DNA of 64,000 bases from Schistosoma haematobium (GCF_000699445.3 NC_067195.1:80532569-80596568), one strand, 5' to 3'. Shown: positions 33,481 through 45,692, numbered from the stretch's first letter. Program-made: numbers and translations. Notes: generated from the sequence alone by a model not told the origin.

Positions 33481-35984
33481 AACATTAAAGAATAATAGGT
33501 AATATGCAAGAATTGACAAATTGTAAGAGTAAATGACGAGTAATCTCAAAAGCATGCAATCTCTTTATGTAGTAAGTTAGACGGAAAACCTTCTTCGATA
33601 ACAATAAAACGTAGGAAGACCAAGAGAGATCAGAGGAAAAGTTGACACCAAGATAAAAATGTCAGTAGACTACTTTTACCTTCATCAGGAAAAAAGTCGA
33701 TTATGGCGAACATGACACTAGTGACAAAATATATCTTACAAAAATTTTGTTTTATAAAATGAATAATTCAATGAAGCTAGTTGTTTCTTTTTACTAAAAC
33801 TACAAAATTGTATTTGTATCTATTTTATAATAAAATGATTAAGGTTTTAGTCGGTGAAACATGTTTAATCATTATAAATTTATCTATTCAAGTAATAATG
33901 TGTTATTATCACTGTTGTCTTGGTTACAAATATTCTAGGTTTCGGTATATATATATATATCACCAGTATGTTATTTTAATCAATATCTTGCATACATATT
34001 TGTATTATTCATGTAGAGAATGAAATAAAATTTTAAAAAATCATGCAATTCACAGTGAATAATAGTCATCTTATTGAAGTACACAGTGTGTGTGTGTGTG
34101 TGTAACCATTTCAAATTAGAAAAAAAACATGGATGTATCTGTACTCATTGTTCCAATTAGAGAGAGTTATAACAAAATAAAACGATCAATATATGTAGGT
34201 CATAGAGTATTATAAATAAATCTTGATATTACAAAGTAGTATAAAATATGTATATACATATTTCCGATCACATGACAACAGACCTGAAATCTGGTAACTT
34301 GTCTTTATGGTGTCCTATGAAAAAGTTAAATTAAAGTTTCTCAGTCCTGAATATAAGAGTATGATTATCACTGAGTATTTTATATTAATTATCTAAAGCT
34401 ATCTACATATGTCGTTTGTGAGCACGTCACTGTAGCACATCCGAAATTACCGGATGAAAAAGCCAAATAAAGTGGAAGTTAGAGCTTCGAAGTAAATTCT
34501 CAGTGGAAATTATGTACTTATATCCAGTGTTTATCCACTAAATGGTGGGACAAAAAACACTAGGTTTTGTACACATGTTGAACACTAAGAGGTGGATGCA
34601 TTACAAATTCACGGGGATGGATCCTATTCAAATTTGTAATTCGAAAAACTCCAAAACATATATCAATATTACAACGGTTGTTTGTTAATTTGAAGAAGGA
34701 ATTTCACTAAATTTTCAGCGCTTAAAACTGGAAATAATTTCAACAGCAGGATGATCCAAGCTTCTTCAAGGATAGTATGACATTAAGACATGAAATTACT
34801 GGGTATGGTTATTTTTACTACTGTCGTCAGCGTTCTCGAAAGTGAAGGGTCAAAGTATTATATATATATATCGATTATGTACCAGGTAATCCAGTTATAG
34901 AGAGTTACCCAAATCGAGAACAGGTGGGTATTCTAGCCGATTAATCGCATTCTTTGGATGAACCTATGGGACGTATATATCAATTAATCACCTAAAGATT
35001 ACATAATCGACATAGAACTCATGTTTACTATCCACACACATGTAGATAGGCTCAACATAAACCAGATGTGCTAACTTGAAGAGAATCTGTGGAAATAACG
35101 CTTACGCATTCTCAAAATCCTTAGTCCCAGATAAGGAGTGTCTGCTGACATTAAACTTACTCTTGATATCGAGAAAGCTATCCTAAGGATTCGTGTTATG
35201 CAGTGTTGATGTTTTCATGCCTTGCAACTCCAATTAACTCAAAATTATTTTATGGCATATCATAGGTGTTTAAATCAACATGATGTTTCTTCTAGTTGTC
35301 GACACCCCAGGTGCTTGCATTTGACTGGTCAGGTGCTTCCAAAAGGAGCCATGAACAGTTGCTGTTTTAAAATGTGATTGATAAATACTGACTTAAGACA
35401 CACAGACATGCAGGATAATGTCAAATAAAATAGTAATATAATGATAACGTAGAAGTGATACGCAGAAATCGTAGAACCGAGATATCATACATTTATTTTT
35501 ATTTAAGATGAAGTTTGAGAAACAAACAAGGACATTGCAAATACCCTCAGAAATGATGTGTCGTAAATATGCATATCAATTCATAATACCAACAAAGTTA
35601 GAATTTTGCATTCCCCCGTAGGAAACTAACTGTATATAAAACAATAATTCATGTTGATCTGAAATAATAAACAAGGGACTATTAGCTATTGAATTATGTT
35701 TAAAAATCCCCATTATATTAAAAAAAAATAGCTATATGAATGAGGAGTGCTATTTTCAGTGCACTCTTGTTAAGTTCTATACAGTTATCAGTGAAATTTT
35801 GTGATTAAAAGCAGTAACCAATTTCATTGAACAAAGGATAAGAATGTTGGGTTATTAGAAAAATCTATTTGTTATTGATTGGGTAGTGACCGCTGTCATG
35901 TTTATCTAGGCTATGGAGCTGGTCGAACTATATCGATTAAATTGTAATTTGCTACTGGTCTATGTGACTGGACAATAGCGTGCA
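33481..35984. other. Intergenic, little recognised
   Basis: Small (TA)n at ~33947-33960 and a GT tract at ~34087-34103. Bases ~34430-34500 resemble 3487-3550 (ATGAAAAA..CAAATAAAGTG, AGAGCTT), perhaps one old repeat family. No gene. Confidence 0.35.
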
Positions 35985-36125
35985 GCATATTTTGATATGG
36001 GAGGGTTGGCAAAACTCTACGAATCTATATTTCATCCCATTTGGCACTCGTCATCAGTTGGTATTCCTTATGTGATTTAAATCTTATGCACATCAGCTTC
36101 AATTTGATAAGCGATAAGTTCTAAA
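35985..36125 (-). repeat. Possible Smα relic with hammerhead core letters
   Basis: The - strand reads CTGATGA (36051-36057), then CGAGTGCCAAATGGGAT, then GAAA (36030-36033). This resembles the Smα core with its CCAAATAGG loop. Stem III and stem I do not form convincingly, so activity is unlikely. Confidence 0.35.
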
Positions 36126-36164
36126 CAAACATGATATTAGCCATTGATCTGTGATCAATCAATT

Positions 36165-36370
36165 GTAAAAGCCTCAGTCCTACAAAAGGTCAGACGCAGC
36201 CCTGATAGCTCTGTGGCAATATTTTGGACTGTGAAGCTGGATTATTTGTGTTTCAATACCAAACGGAGCATCAGTTCCCACAAGATGGCAGGTACGGCTT
36301 GTTAACAACAATCACGACGTCTAGGTCCAGGTTATCCTGGCATCTACTTCCAACCACTTTGTAAACAAGG
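36165..36370 (+). mobile_element. SINE-B copy
   Basis: tRNA-like region CCTGATAGCTCTGTGGCAAT with B-box-like TGTGTTTCAATACC, followed by GGAGCATCAGTTCCCACAAG and CTTCCAACCAC. It parallels 39066-39264 throughout, at lower identity. Confidence 0.65.
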
Positions 36371-36904
36371 GACCATGACTGAATTATCTATTGAATGATA
36401 ATAGTTAGCCAAAGAAGAAAATATAACATAACCGATGATGTTTTATTTCTATCCTTTGTCATAATTGCACTAGCTTGGTAAATATTATATTTTCCAATAT
36501 GACACGTTGACACTGGCGAAGTAAATTGACGCAAGCGATATATAGGTATTTAGTTCGTAAATAAGTAAATACTAATTGAACAGTGAATGCATACACATAT
36601 TTACAGATACAATGAGTTCGTGCGACTACTATTGTTAAGACAGGGTAGAATGATCGGAAATGTGAAACTTTTACTACGTAAATTATCTAATAGTTGGTTT
36701 ATGAGATTTTTATATTTTGACTATAGACATCTAATTGATCCATTAGCTGTTCTCATATATTTTTCTTATTATAATTACTGTGAATTGATTGTTAAATCTG
36801 TCATTCAGATTTGTATCATAACTGTCCTGATTTTGTACATACGGTGTTTTTTTTTAACCGATGATGAGTCACTTAGATAATCATATAACTTTCAAGTTTC
36901 CTTT

Positions 36905-37222
36905 GTACTGAATAACTAACATGGTTTAAACAGGAACTTATTTAAGGGTATAAAATTTACTTAAAAATCTCCCTGTCCCCCCCTACCATTAACCAGTACT
37001 CCTTTTCCATCAATCAAAAGCCGGTCAATCAAACACCTATTATATAATTTATAAAAGTAGTGAGTTTGGTTTGGCGATATCAGACCTAGTCAGCTTTGTC
37101 TATTCCAAATAGTGAAACTGGTATGATTTCCAGAGAAATGTTCGTTTTTGTAGGATTTTCGACGGAAGCAGAACTCCTAAGATAACTGAGAGCTTATAAG
37201 AATGCGACTTTCTGCCATTTGA
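36905..37222 (-). repeat. Interspersed repeat X, copy 1
   Basis: About 320 bp whose complement matches 57925-58245: CAAATGGCAGAAAGTCGCAT, GATTGACCGGCTTTTGATTG, AAGTAAATT. Neither copy encodes anything recognisable. Orientation is assigned relative to copy 2. Confidence 0.75.
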
Positions 37223-37419
37223 TTACACGAGACAGTCATTAAAATTCGAATGATTCTTATATAAAATGTGTCTGTAAAAGGGGTATACTCAACGACCAAC
37301 ATAAGGGTTTGTTTCGAAATAAATTCTTTATCCATAGGTCTAGACAGCCTGTTGGTAATGGTTGCTAATCCTGCATATTTGTTCTGCTGATAGCCTTTTA
37401 TGGAGTATCAAGATGGTCA

Positions 37420-37614
37420 GTGAGTCATGATGACGAGTTTCTGCTTATCATTTATGAGAAAGACCCTAGATTTCGTCATTTGACAACCGAGCAGAAGAAT
37501 AAGATTCGTCTTTCATTGATGTCACAGCTTTTTCGTCGTCGATTTTGTCTATGGAAATTACGGGGAGAAAATAAACGCACAAAATGTTTTCAACATGCAA
37601 TGACGTTTATTTGA
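37420..37614 (+). other. Orphan 64-codon frame
   Basis: A charged frame (DDEFLLIIYEKDPRF, TEQKNKIRLS, RRRFCLWKLRG) with less AT-biased composition than nearby spurious frames. It follows repeat X. It has no recognised family and no clear splice sites, so it could be a transposon relic or chance. Confidence 0.2.
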
Positions 37615-39051
37615 ATGACCGAGACTTCCAGGTCAGTCCAACCTTGGTTATTGTCTCTACTAAGTAGGTGATTTTAAGATGTCAGCTACAGGTATCATTG
37701 AGGTTAGAGGTGCAGTTGAGGTACATCGTGAAGAGGATGGTTATAGTGAATACCACTTCTCTTAACCAGTAAATCTAAAAAACGTAGATCTTCGATTTTC
37801 AGATGTCATAGGTATAGTGTTAGGACTTTTCTAGTGCAAAGGTGTACAATAATAGCAAGTGATAATATGAGGACGAGCCAATGACAATCGAGAAAGCTGC
37901 TTTCAAGATTTGTAAAAATATAGAATAGGGACGAACATGAAACAGTCATGACTAATTTGCATCCAGTTCTTAGTCAATCATAAAACAGTTATTTTTCATA
38001 TGGATAGTTTAAAAAGAAGGAAACATTAATATCATATAGCAGAGCGAAATTTACGAAATTAGTGAATTCATAGGTTACTGTTCATTTAAATAAAAAATGA
38101 ACGACGTATAGATTTGTGCATTTGAATATAGATTACCCGTCATCTCGAAACCTTAATGGAATAAATCGATTTTTAGGAATCTTACATTATTCTTGATAAG
38201 GATTACGATTTACACGAACTGATAACAGCTACAACATAAAAGTGATCTGTAGCTAAATGGATAAATAAATTTTGTTCGGAACTCCAGGAGGTATTATCAC
38301 AAATTTGATTTATTTGTCCATAATATGTGGTGTCATCGCGTTATGGTTTGTTTCCGGATTATGAGTTGAGATTTAGAGGTTGGTTTTCTCTCTGTATGGA
38401 AAGAAATTAAGCGTTTGATATATTTACCACTATCATTTTAACTCTGATGAGATGTCAGTTTTCGCAATTGCATTGAACGTTTGGAGCACTAAACAAAGAT
38501 AGTTTTGCTGCTTATATTACATGTTTTTTTAGAAGAAATTTTACTTTAAATCCAGAATGTCGTTTTCTCGGTTCTAACTGGCTAGTGTCTATACAATAAT
38601 TTTAACGACAAAAGATATTCGTTTTTGAGTTTCACATGAAAATCTGAAAGTATTTACTTCGGTTCTTATTGATTTGTCTCTTGGTATATATTTATTATCT
38701 TATCTCTCAAGCATTCTGTTTGATAATTTTGAGGAATAGATTATAATTTTGCCATAGATCATTCATTATTTCGACACAATGAAGTTTCCTGTTTTTCATG
38801 TTCATGACTATGTACTACTGAAAAACTTTGAACTTGAAATAAACAGATATCCTATATTACTCGGGGTTAATGCACTACATTTTAATAATACATTTTATTA
38901 CTTGTCAAGAAATCGCTTGGTGATTTGGGTTCTGAGATCGATGAGAATTCAACTTTCCACGTAAACTGCTATATCTAATAATTTTCATGTTAAATATAGC
39001 CTCTGGAAACATGAGATATATTTACATGAAACGTTTAGATAAATAAAGAAA
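37615..39051. other. Intergenic, nothing recognised
   Basis: AT-rich sequence without a recognised element; only short frames. Confidence 0.35.
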
Positions 39052-39065
39052 TAAGGAGCTTATTT

Positions 39066-39264
39066 CACAATTGATTGATCACTGGATGGTGATCAATGTC
39101 ATGGCTCAGTGGTAACGTCTCTGACTGTGAAGTTGGGTGACACGAGATCGGATCCGCCAGGGAGCACCAGTCCCCTCAAGATTACAGGTACACCTTGCTG
39201 ACGAGTGCCAAGTAGCACGAAACCCGGGTCCAGGGTTTCCTGTTGACTACCTCCAACCACCATC
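39066..39264 (+). mobile_element. SINE-B with 14-bp TSD
   Basis: Flanked by TAAGGAGCTTATTT (39052-39065 and 39265-39278). tRNA-like: A-box region ATGGCTCAGTGGTAACG, B-box-like GAGATCGGATCCGCC, then GGAGCACCAGTCCCC and a body ending CCTCCAACCACCATC. It is the type copy of SINE-B and directly abuts the 3' end of an RTE element. Confidence 0.85.
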
Positions 39265-39279
39265 TAAGGAGCTTATTTA

Positions 39280-42185
39280 TTTATTTACATGTATTACCCC
39301 CCATAGAGGACCATAGGCTTCTCACCAGCATTGTCCATCCATCTCTGTCCCGTGCAATACTTTGACAGTTGTTTCCAGTTGCTATTCATCCTTTGGATGT
39401 CTCCTTCCGATTCCCGACGCAGTGTATTCTTTAGTATTTCTCTTCACGATTCCATGTTAGCGCTTGTCTGATGATGATTTCCGTAATATATGTCTTATAC
39501 ACTTCGAGCGTCTTTTCCTAATTTTCTCTTCAGCTGGAATTTGGTTCCTTCTCTCCCACAATAGGCTGTTGCTGATGGTATCCGGTCAAACGACATTTAG
39601 TATCTTACGTAGATAATTGTTTATCAATACTTGTACCATTTTGATGATAGTTGCAGTAGTTCTCGAAGTTTCAACTCCATATGGTAGAACTGTATTCACG
39701 TTCATGTTGAAGATTGTGACTCTGATATTGGTTGGCAGACATTTATTTTAAGTTCCATATGTTGTTTGACTGCGGGAATGCTCTCCTTGCTTCGCGAATC
39801 CGCACGTTTACGTACGCATCAGATCCTCCCTGTTCATCTATGATGCTAACCGGATAAGTGAATGTTTCCAAATATTACAGAGTTTTTGATTGAGATCATG
39901 AACCGATTGATGTTAGACCACCATCGAAAACCTGGAAGCACTAGATGACCATTTTGTCCTATTGTGGGACTCCTCAGCAGCGCGCATCCACGGTCCCGCC
40001 CGCGGGACTCGAACACAGGGCCTTCAGTCTCGCGCGCGAACGCTTAACTTACTGGACCACTTAGCCGGCATCCAATGGTGTTACTGTCCAGAGTTTCTCC
40101 ATCAAGTGTGATTGGTTTGGTGTTCTCTGTATTGCATTTGAGGATGTTGCTTTCTCTCTTGTGTATGTTGAGGCCTACTGATGCAGAGGATGCTGCTACA
40201 TTAGTTGTCTTCACCTGCATTTGTTGGTGTGTATAGGATAGAGCGGTCAAGTCTACTGTGGAGTCTAAATCGTCTACTTGCATGCATGCCGTCCATTTTT
40301 ATTCTTGCTTCCCGGTAGATGTCAAGGTTTTCACAATCCAGTCAATCACCAGAAGAAAGAGGGAGGGGGAGAGTAAGCAGCCTTGCCTGAATCCGGTCCT
40401 TACTGGGAGTGCGTCTGTCAGCTGTCCTCCATGCACCACTTTGCCGAGTAGTCCGTCGTGTGAATTCCGTATTATGTTGACGAACTTTTCAGCTACTCAC
40501 TCCATAGTGTCGAGGAGGGTTCCATAATGTTCTCCTATTCCCACTAACAAATAATTTCTCATAATTAAAGAAGCTGATGTGCAGTTCTTTTCAATTGATT
40601 CTTCAACGATGATCCGTAGTGTCACGATAGGATCTATACACGACCTATCCTTACGGAATCCAGCCTGTTGATCTCGAGGTTGCTCGTCTACTTAATCTTT
40701 CATCCTGTTCAATGACACTGTTGAATACTTTACCTTGTACTGAGAGTAGTGTGATCCTTATGTAATTCTCACATTTGCTTAGATCTCCTTTCTTTGATGC
40801 CTTGATGAGGTGTTTTTCTTCCCAGTCCATCGGCATTCGTTCTTCCTCCCAAATCTTCCTGGACAGAACGTGAAGCATGTTGGCAGTTACTCCTATCTCT
40901 GACTTTAATGCTTTAGCTGGTATATTATCGGATCCTGCTGCTTGACTTATCTGATGCCCATCCTGATTCCTTCTATTGTTGGTGGAGTGATATCTATAGG
41001 AAGGTTTGTAAGTGCTGCTCAGATATTCGGTGAATTCAATGGAGCTGGTCTATTCAAGAGTTCCTCGAAGTATCCAATCCATCTGTTTTTCTGTTCCCTA
41101 ATCTGGCTCACTGGCCTGCCTTCTTTGTCTTTGACCGGTCTCTCTGGTTTACTATAGTTCCCTGCTAGTTTCTTCGTTATATCGTAAAGCTGTTTCATAT
41201 TTCCTTCTCTAGCAGCTTTTTCCGCTATCGTTACTAGTTCTTCCACGTATTTCTGTTTGTCGGCTTTAATGCTTTTCTTCGCTTGCTTGTTTGCTTCTAT
41301 GTATTCAGCTTGTGCTTGGACTTTCTCTGCTCGTGTTCGGCTGTTGTTTATTGCTACCTTCTTGTTCTTCCTTTCTTTGATCTTGTCCAGTGTTTCTGTA
41401 GAGATCCATTCCTTATGATGGTATTTCTTTAGGCCGAGAACCTCTTGACACGTTGAAGTTAATGCTTCCTTGATGCCTTTCCAGTTGTCCTCCATAGTAG
41501 TTTCTTCTTCCTTCAGTAGATCCTGTAAGGCATGGAACCTGTTGTTGAGAGCTATCTTGAATTCGTTAATTTTGTTAGCATCTCGAAGGAAGGCTGTATT
41601 GAACCTTTGTAGTTCTGTTTGTCCAGTTATCTAGTTCTTCTTTAGCTTCAGTTTTACATTGGCCACAACTAGATGGTGATCTGAAGCTACGTCAGCACCT
41701 CTCCTGGTTCTCACATCTTCCATTGTCCTTCGGAATTTTTTATTGATGCAGATATGATCTATCTGGTTCTCTGTGGTGTGGTCCGGTGAGATCCATGCAG
41801 CTTTGTTTGTGCGTTTGTGTGGAAATATTGTGCCTCCTATAACCAATTTGTTGAATGAACATAGATTTGCAAATCTTTCCCCATTTTCGTTTCTCTGTCC
41901 CAGTCCATGTCGTCCCATGATATCTTCATATACGGTGTTGTCTATTCCGACTTTGGCGATCAGATCTCCCATCAGGATTGTCAGATCGTTTCCTGAACAC
42001 TTCGCTATGATCGATAGCAGCCACAAGCAGAACTTATCGTTATCGTCTTCATTGCTATCATTGATGAATGCAGAACATTGGATAACATTCATTGTAAGTC
42101 CCTCCTTTGTTTTGAATGGTGCTTTGATGATCCTGGGTCCATGAAATTCCTATCCCATAAGTGCATTTCGCACTTCTTGAGCCTT
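39280..42185 (-). mobile_element. RTE LINE, long disrupted copy
   Basis: Reads right to left from within the endonuclease (~42185) to the 3' end near 39280. Frames encode endonuclease (42092-41631: TILMGDLIAKVG, the linker RRGADVASDHHLVVANV), the EN-RT linker (41495-41019) and RT (40878-40044, broken). A SINE-A (39886-40088) splits the RT region. The 5' leader is absent and there are multiple frameshifts. Confidence 0.9.
39886..40088 (-). mobile_element. SINE-A nested in RTE, 8-bp TSD
   Basis: Flanked by CAGAGTTT (39878-39885 and 40089-40096) inside the RTE copy; the related RTE at 12.5 kb shows the empty site (ATTCCAGAGTTTCTC). On the - strand: tRNA-like head with B-box (complement of GGGACTCGAACACAGG), then CTGAGGA, GTCC/GGAC, AAAAT: the core GAAA has become AAAA. 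It lacks the inverted 5' arm. Confidence 0.9.
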
Positions 42186-42499
42186 GCCTAACAGTTTTAA
42201 CTATTAATCACTGATGTAGACAGAGGAAAAAAGAAGCTTTGACAAAAAAAGAAAGCTATTTTTGGGGACGCTATTTCACTTAATCCAAAGCTTGTTAAAC
42301 ACTAACATTCAGTTTTGTCCCTAGTTTATTCTACAAACCATAAGCTTTCGTCTGATCTATGATTAACTGCCATACCCTTTTCAATTCTGAAGCTATTGTA
42401 ACTTAAACATAGTCTTTTGTACTCTATTTTCTACCCTAATCCCCAGTTTTGGACATAACTGTGTTTTTCTGGTTGTTTGTGTGTCGTGGTCATGTTAGT
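42186..42499. other. Spacer, nothing recognised
   Basis: AT-rich DNA between the RTE copy and the Penelope-like element. Confidence 0.35.
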
Positions 42500-42524
42500 C
42501 ATCTATTTATTTAAAGACTAGTAT

Positions 42525-42568
42525 TTGAACGAAGAATATTCTTTTCGACAAATTCTCTTCAGGTTCAA
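42525..42568 (-). ncRNA. Hammerhead ribozyme, left arm
   Basis: Exact inverted copy of the motif at 43609-43652, in the left arm and on the - strand. All core and stem positions listed there are unchanged. Confidence 0.65.
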
Positions 42569-42896
42569 CAATTATCTCATATCCAAATTAATAGTCCGAA
42601 AAATGACCAGGTTAAGGGCAAAGTACATCGTTTAAAGCATGTGAATTTAAGATTGTGATAAACAAAATACAATAAAATTGTTAATGTTAATATGACTCAT
42701 ATAGAATGTTAACTTGAATCTGTGTATATGTTAAGTGAGATTTAAGATCCATGATCAGAATAAATATGGGTCAAATAGGATGAGAGAGAAATAATAGTGC
42801 AATTGCAATTCGATCAAATAAGTAAGACGTAATACGGAGGGATGAATTCGAAGTGAATGAATCATGTATAGGAAAGATTAATAATGATGTTTAACC

Positions 42897-42968
<72 letters not shown>
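42897..42968. repeat. (TAA)n microsatellite
   Basis: About 24 units inside the Penelope-like element, between its left arm and the coding remnant. Confidence 0.95.
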
Positions 42969-42970
<2 letters not shown>

Positions 42971-43054
42971 AAAGATTTATGAATAAAGATAACAGGGACA
43001 ATTACAATTGACTACGAAAGGTCATAGTCAAATTAGGTCATTCAATAGTTAAGA

Positions 43055-43306
43055 TTACGATTGACTAATTGGCCTTGATGTTGGCCAGGGGAGAAGGAGT
43101 GGTTGAATATATTTCGTCTGTACGCATAGCTCCGGTTTCTTCATCCGGACGGCTACTGCTTCAGCCGTTTGAAGGACTTTCAGTCTGACCAGTTTAGGCA
43201 AAAAATTACTTACTTTATAAATAATTGAAAAAGATTGGTTTATACTGGCACTATGACCGGATTGTACTAAATGGGCCAATATTGAGCTGTTCACCTTCTT
43301 CATCAA
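43055..43306 (-). pseudogene. Penelope-like protein C-terminal remnant
   Basis: 83 codons: ILAHLVQSGHSA, FSIIYKV, LVRLKVLQTAEAVAVRM and PELCVQ ... LLPWP follow the pattern of the region after the GIY-YIG endonuclease of Penelope-like elements in flatworms. The His-containing HLVxxGH and the EAxxI/V...P.LC spacing are the strongest cues. The reverse transcriptase and most of the nuclease are absent. Confidence 0.55.
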
Positions 43307-43608
43307 ACCTTTGTTTAGCCACGCTTCGAATTCATCCCTCCGTATTACGTCTTACTTATTTGATCGAATTGCAATTGCACTATTATTTCTCTCTCATCCT
43401 ATTTGACCCATATTTATTCTGATCATGGATCTTAAATCTCACTTAACATATACACAGATTCAAGTTAACATTCTATATGAGTCATATTAACATTAACAAT
43501 TTTATTGTATTTTGTTTATCACAATCTTAAATTCACATGCTTTAAACGATGTACTTTGCCCTTAACCTGGTCATTTTTCGGACTATTAATTTGGATATGA
43601 GATAATTG

Positions 43609-43652
43609 TTGAACCTGAAGAGAATTTGTCGAAAAGAATATTCTTCGTTCAA
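43609..43652 (+). ncRNA. Hammerhead ribozyme, right arm
   Basis: Stem I TTGAAC (43609-43614) pairs with GTTCAA (43647-43652) over 6 bp. The core CTGAAGA (43615-43621) fits CTGANGA. Stem II is only GA/TC with loop ATTTG, followed by GAA (43631-43633). Stem III AAGAATATTCTT is self-complementary, and C at 43646 is the expected cleavage base. All consensus core positions are met; the short stem II is the weak point. Confidence 0.65.
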
Positions 43653-43700
43653 ATACTAGTCTTTTAATATGACGGGCATCTCTAAACCATCTATTTATTT

Positions 43701-44530
43701 ATTTATTTTTTTGTACTACACGAATCGGAGTTATAAATCTTAGTCATGACTAAACCGAGTAGTGTCCCAGTTGATTCGTTTTCCCTCTCGCGCGCTTGTC
43801 AAACAATCACGTGATAGAATAGTTTTCGTCTCTACCGAAGGCAGTTAGTCTCACTTCGAGCTCACTCATACTAGCCTGAAGTTTAAACCAGTTACCCCAT
43901 CGTTCAAGGACTTAATCTAATTCGATACGAGTTATCTTCTGTATATTATTGGGTAAGCAGATCAAGGACGTAACAGTATGACATTCAGCTTGTGATTTAT
44001 TATGACTGGGTATTTTTCATATGTGATTTTATTATAATTCATAATCAAAATGCGTGAACAATCAATCTATAATGAGTGTATTTTCGACTAGGATTGTTGT
44101 CGTGTTTTGGGGTTAATCAACCTTCACTTGTACCAGTCTGGATGTGCTAACTTCGCGTTGTTGGAATTGTGGTGGATCCTAGTTTCGAATACATGTAGTA
44201 ACCGATTCGGACACCAGACTTTATGCTTACTTCAATTCGTATTCAAATGAATTCTTATTGTCATTAGAATATGTTTATCCAACATTCGATTCAAATGAAT
44301 GAATGAATGAATGAGTCAATATATTTAATCATATTTCAACTTATATTAAGTTCAAACTAATTCCAGGACAAAAATTTCTATATTTTGATGGTAGGGTAAT
44401 CATCAAATGTTTCTCAATGTTTCTTGATGTTAGGATATTGACTGAATTTTGAAAAAATACTTGATTATCATTTTACATAATCACTGTATGTAATCACAAA
44501 CTGTACAATAGATTTATTAATCAGTGTGAG
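43701..44530. other. Unassigned intergenic DNA
   Basis: 43735-43980 is less AT-rich and includes TCTCGCGCGCTTGTC and CAATCACGTGAT; it may be an LTR-like relic but lacks demonstrable ends. 44100-44210 has a tRNA-like TAGTTTCGAATACA. The rest is unremarkable. Confidence 0.3.
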
Positions 44531-44534
44531 TAAG

Positions 44535-45300
44535 GGGTCATATTCTTGAATCATCTGGATGATTGGGACTTTACAAATGACTTAGCTCTTCTACCGCAAA
44601 CACAACAACAAATTTAGACGACGATAACCACTGTAGCAGAGGCTTCCGTAGCAGTACTTCACAGCACTCAAAAGGGTAAAAGTAGGATCATGAATTATAA
44701 AACGGTGAGCATCAAACAAATCACACTAGATGGAAGAACCCTGGAAGAGATGGGGACATTTACGTACTTGGGCAACATCAATAATGAGCAAGGAGCATCT
44801 GATGCGGAATTGAGGGCACAAAGTCCCAACGCATGGGGAGCGTTCTTCAAATTGAAGAACATGTAAAGCTTAAACGAACTGTCAGCCAACACCGAAGTCA
44901 GAATTTCCTGTTGTAGGGACTTGAAACTTTGGGAACTACGATTTTCATCAAAATATACGGGTATTTATAAACATTGGGAGCTGCCACAGTTAATGGTGAT
45001 GGCTTTCAGCGTATGACTTTAGAAAATGTTTTGAGAATAAACCAACTTACAGATCAGAAGGAACTTGATGGAAGACGTTGGAAGTGGATAAACCACACGT
45101 AAAAAATAATCAAATCCCATCACAATGTAAGCCCTAACTTGAAATCCTCAAGGAAGAAAGGAAGAGATGCAGCTTACATAAATTATGGCTCTCGGAATCG
45201 GAAGTGGATATTCAGATCATGAATTTCACTTGGAAACAACCGGAAAGGGGAGCCTAGGACAGAATTTTTCGGAGATCTCTTGTCGCCGAGACTACAATTT
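44535..45300 (+). mobile_element. RTE LINE, old diverged fragment
   Basis: RT/C-terminal region can be followed in pieces (ACTTAGCTCTTCTACCGCAA for LALLPQ, TACGTACTTGGGCAAC for TYLGN, TTGAAGAACATG). Many substitutions and indels; older than the other copies. Confidence 0.75.
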
Positions 45301-45334
45301 ATGGACAAACCAATCAGATATAGGGTAACGAGTC

Positions 45335-45440
45335 ACGAGTTTTGGTTAAATAGAGTTTTAGCATTATAGCTGATGTCAGTTCGTGACGAAAACCGTAAAT
45401 CCAATTTTTAACCCTAACCATCAACTGTCAGTGAGAATTC
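45335..45440 (+). repeat. Interspersed repeat Y, copy 1
   Basis: GCTGATGTCAGTTCGTGACG and flanks match the complement of 46965-47095 and, more weakly, 48690-48790. Confidence 0.45.
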
Positions 45441-45689
45441 TAACTGCTTTATAACCCTCGTTTAGTCCTAACCAGTAGGTGTCCACTCCCAAGGTCACTT
45501 CAGCGTCGCTCAAAGGTCGTCCATAAATCAGTCTCACCGATTCATGTTAATAAGCTATGCTTATTGATTCGCGATGAATGAGTGAGTGAAAATCTTCAGT
45601 CATAGATGAGTAACTACATACAGTACACATGAGTTTTTAATTTGTCTGTTATATAAATATATATGTAGGTCTAAATAAGTCCATCAGTC

Positions 45690-45692
<3 letters not shown>

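Larger units (their letters stand above)
42513..43687 (-). mobile_element. Penelope-like element with inverted arms
   Basis: The left arm (42513-42861) and right arm (~43316-43664) are inverted copies with no visible indel. A 13-bp duplication CATCTATTTATTT (42500-42512 and 43688-43700) flanks the element, the left arm starting directly after it. The middle holds a (TAA)n tract (42897-42968) and, on the - strand, an 83-codon frame resembling the C-terminus of Penelope-like proteins. Inverted terminal pLTRs and hammerheads are known features of this class. The polymerase domain is missing. Confidence 0.8.

Noticed and set aside
35070..35115. TTGAAGAGAATCTGTGGAAAT as a hammerhead like that at 43.6 kb
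   Set aside because: C3 is missing, GAAA is not in register and no stem I forms; resemblance is confined to GAAGAGAAT.
36587..36880. 97-codon hydrophobic + strand frame
   Set aside because: Composition follows local AT-rich DNA, with no motif, splice sites or neighbouring exons; same for 33781-34023 and 57870-58103.
43735..43985. Possible third LTR (ends GGACGTAACA)
   Set aside because: No matching TG start with a flanking duplication and no second copy in the window.
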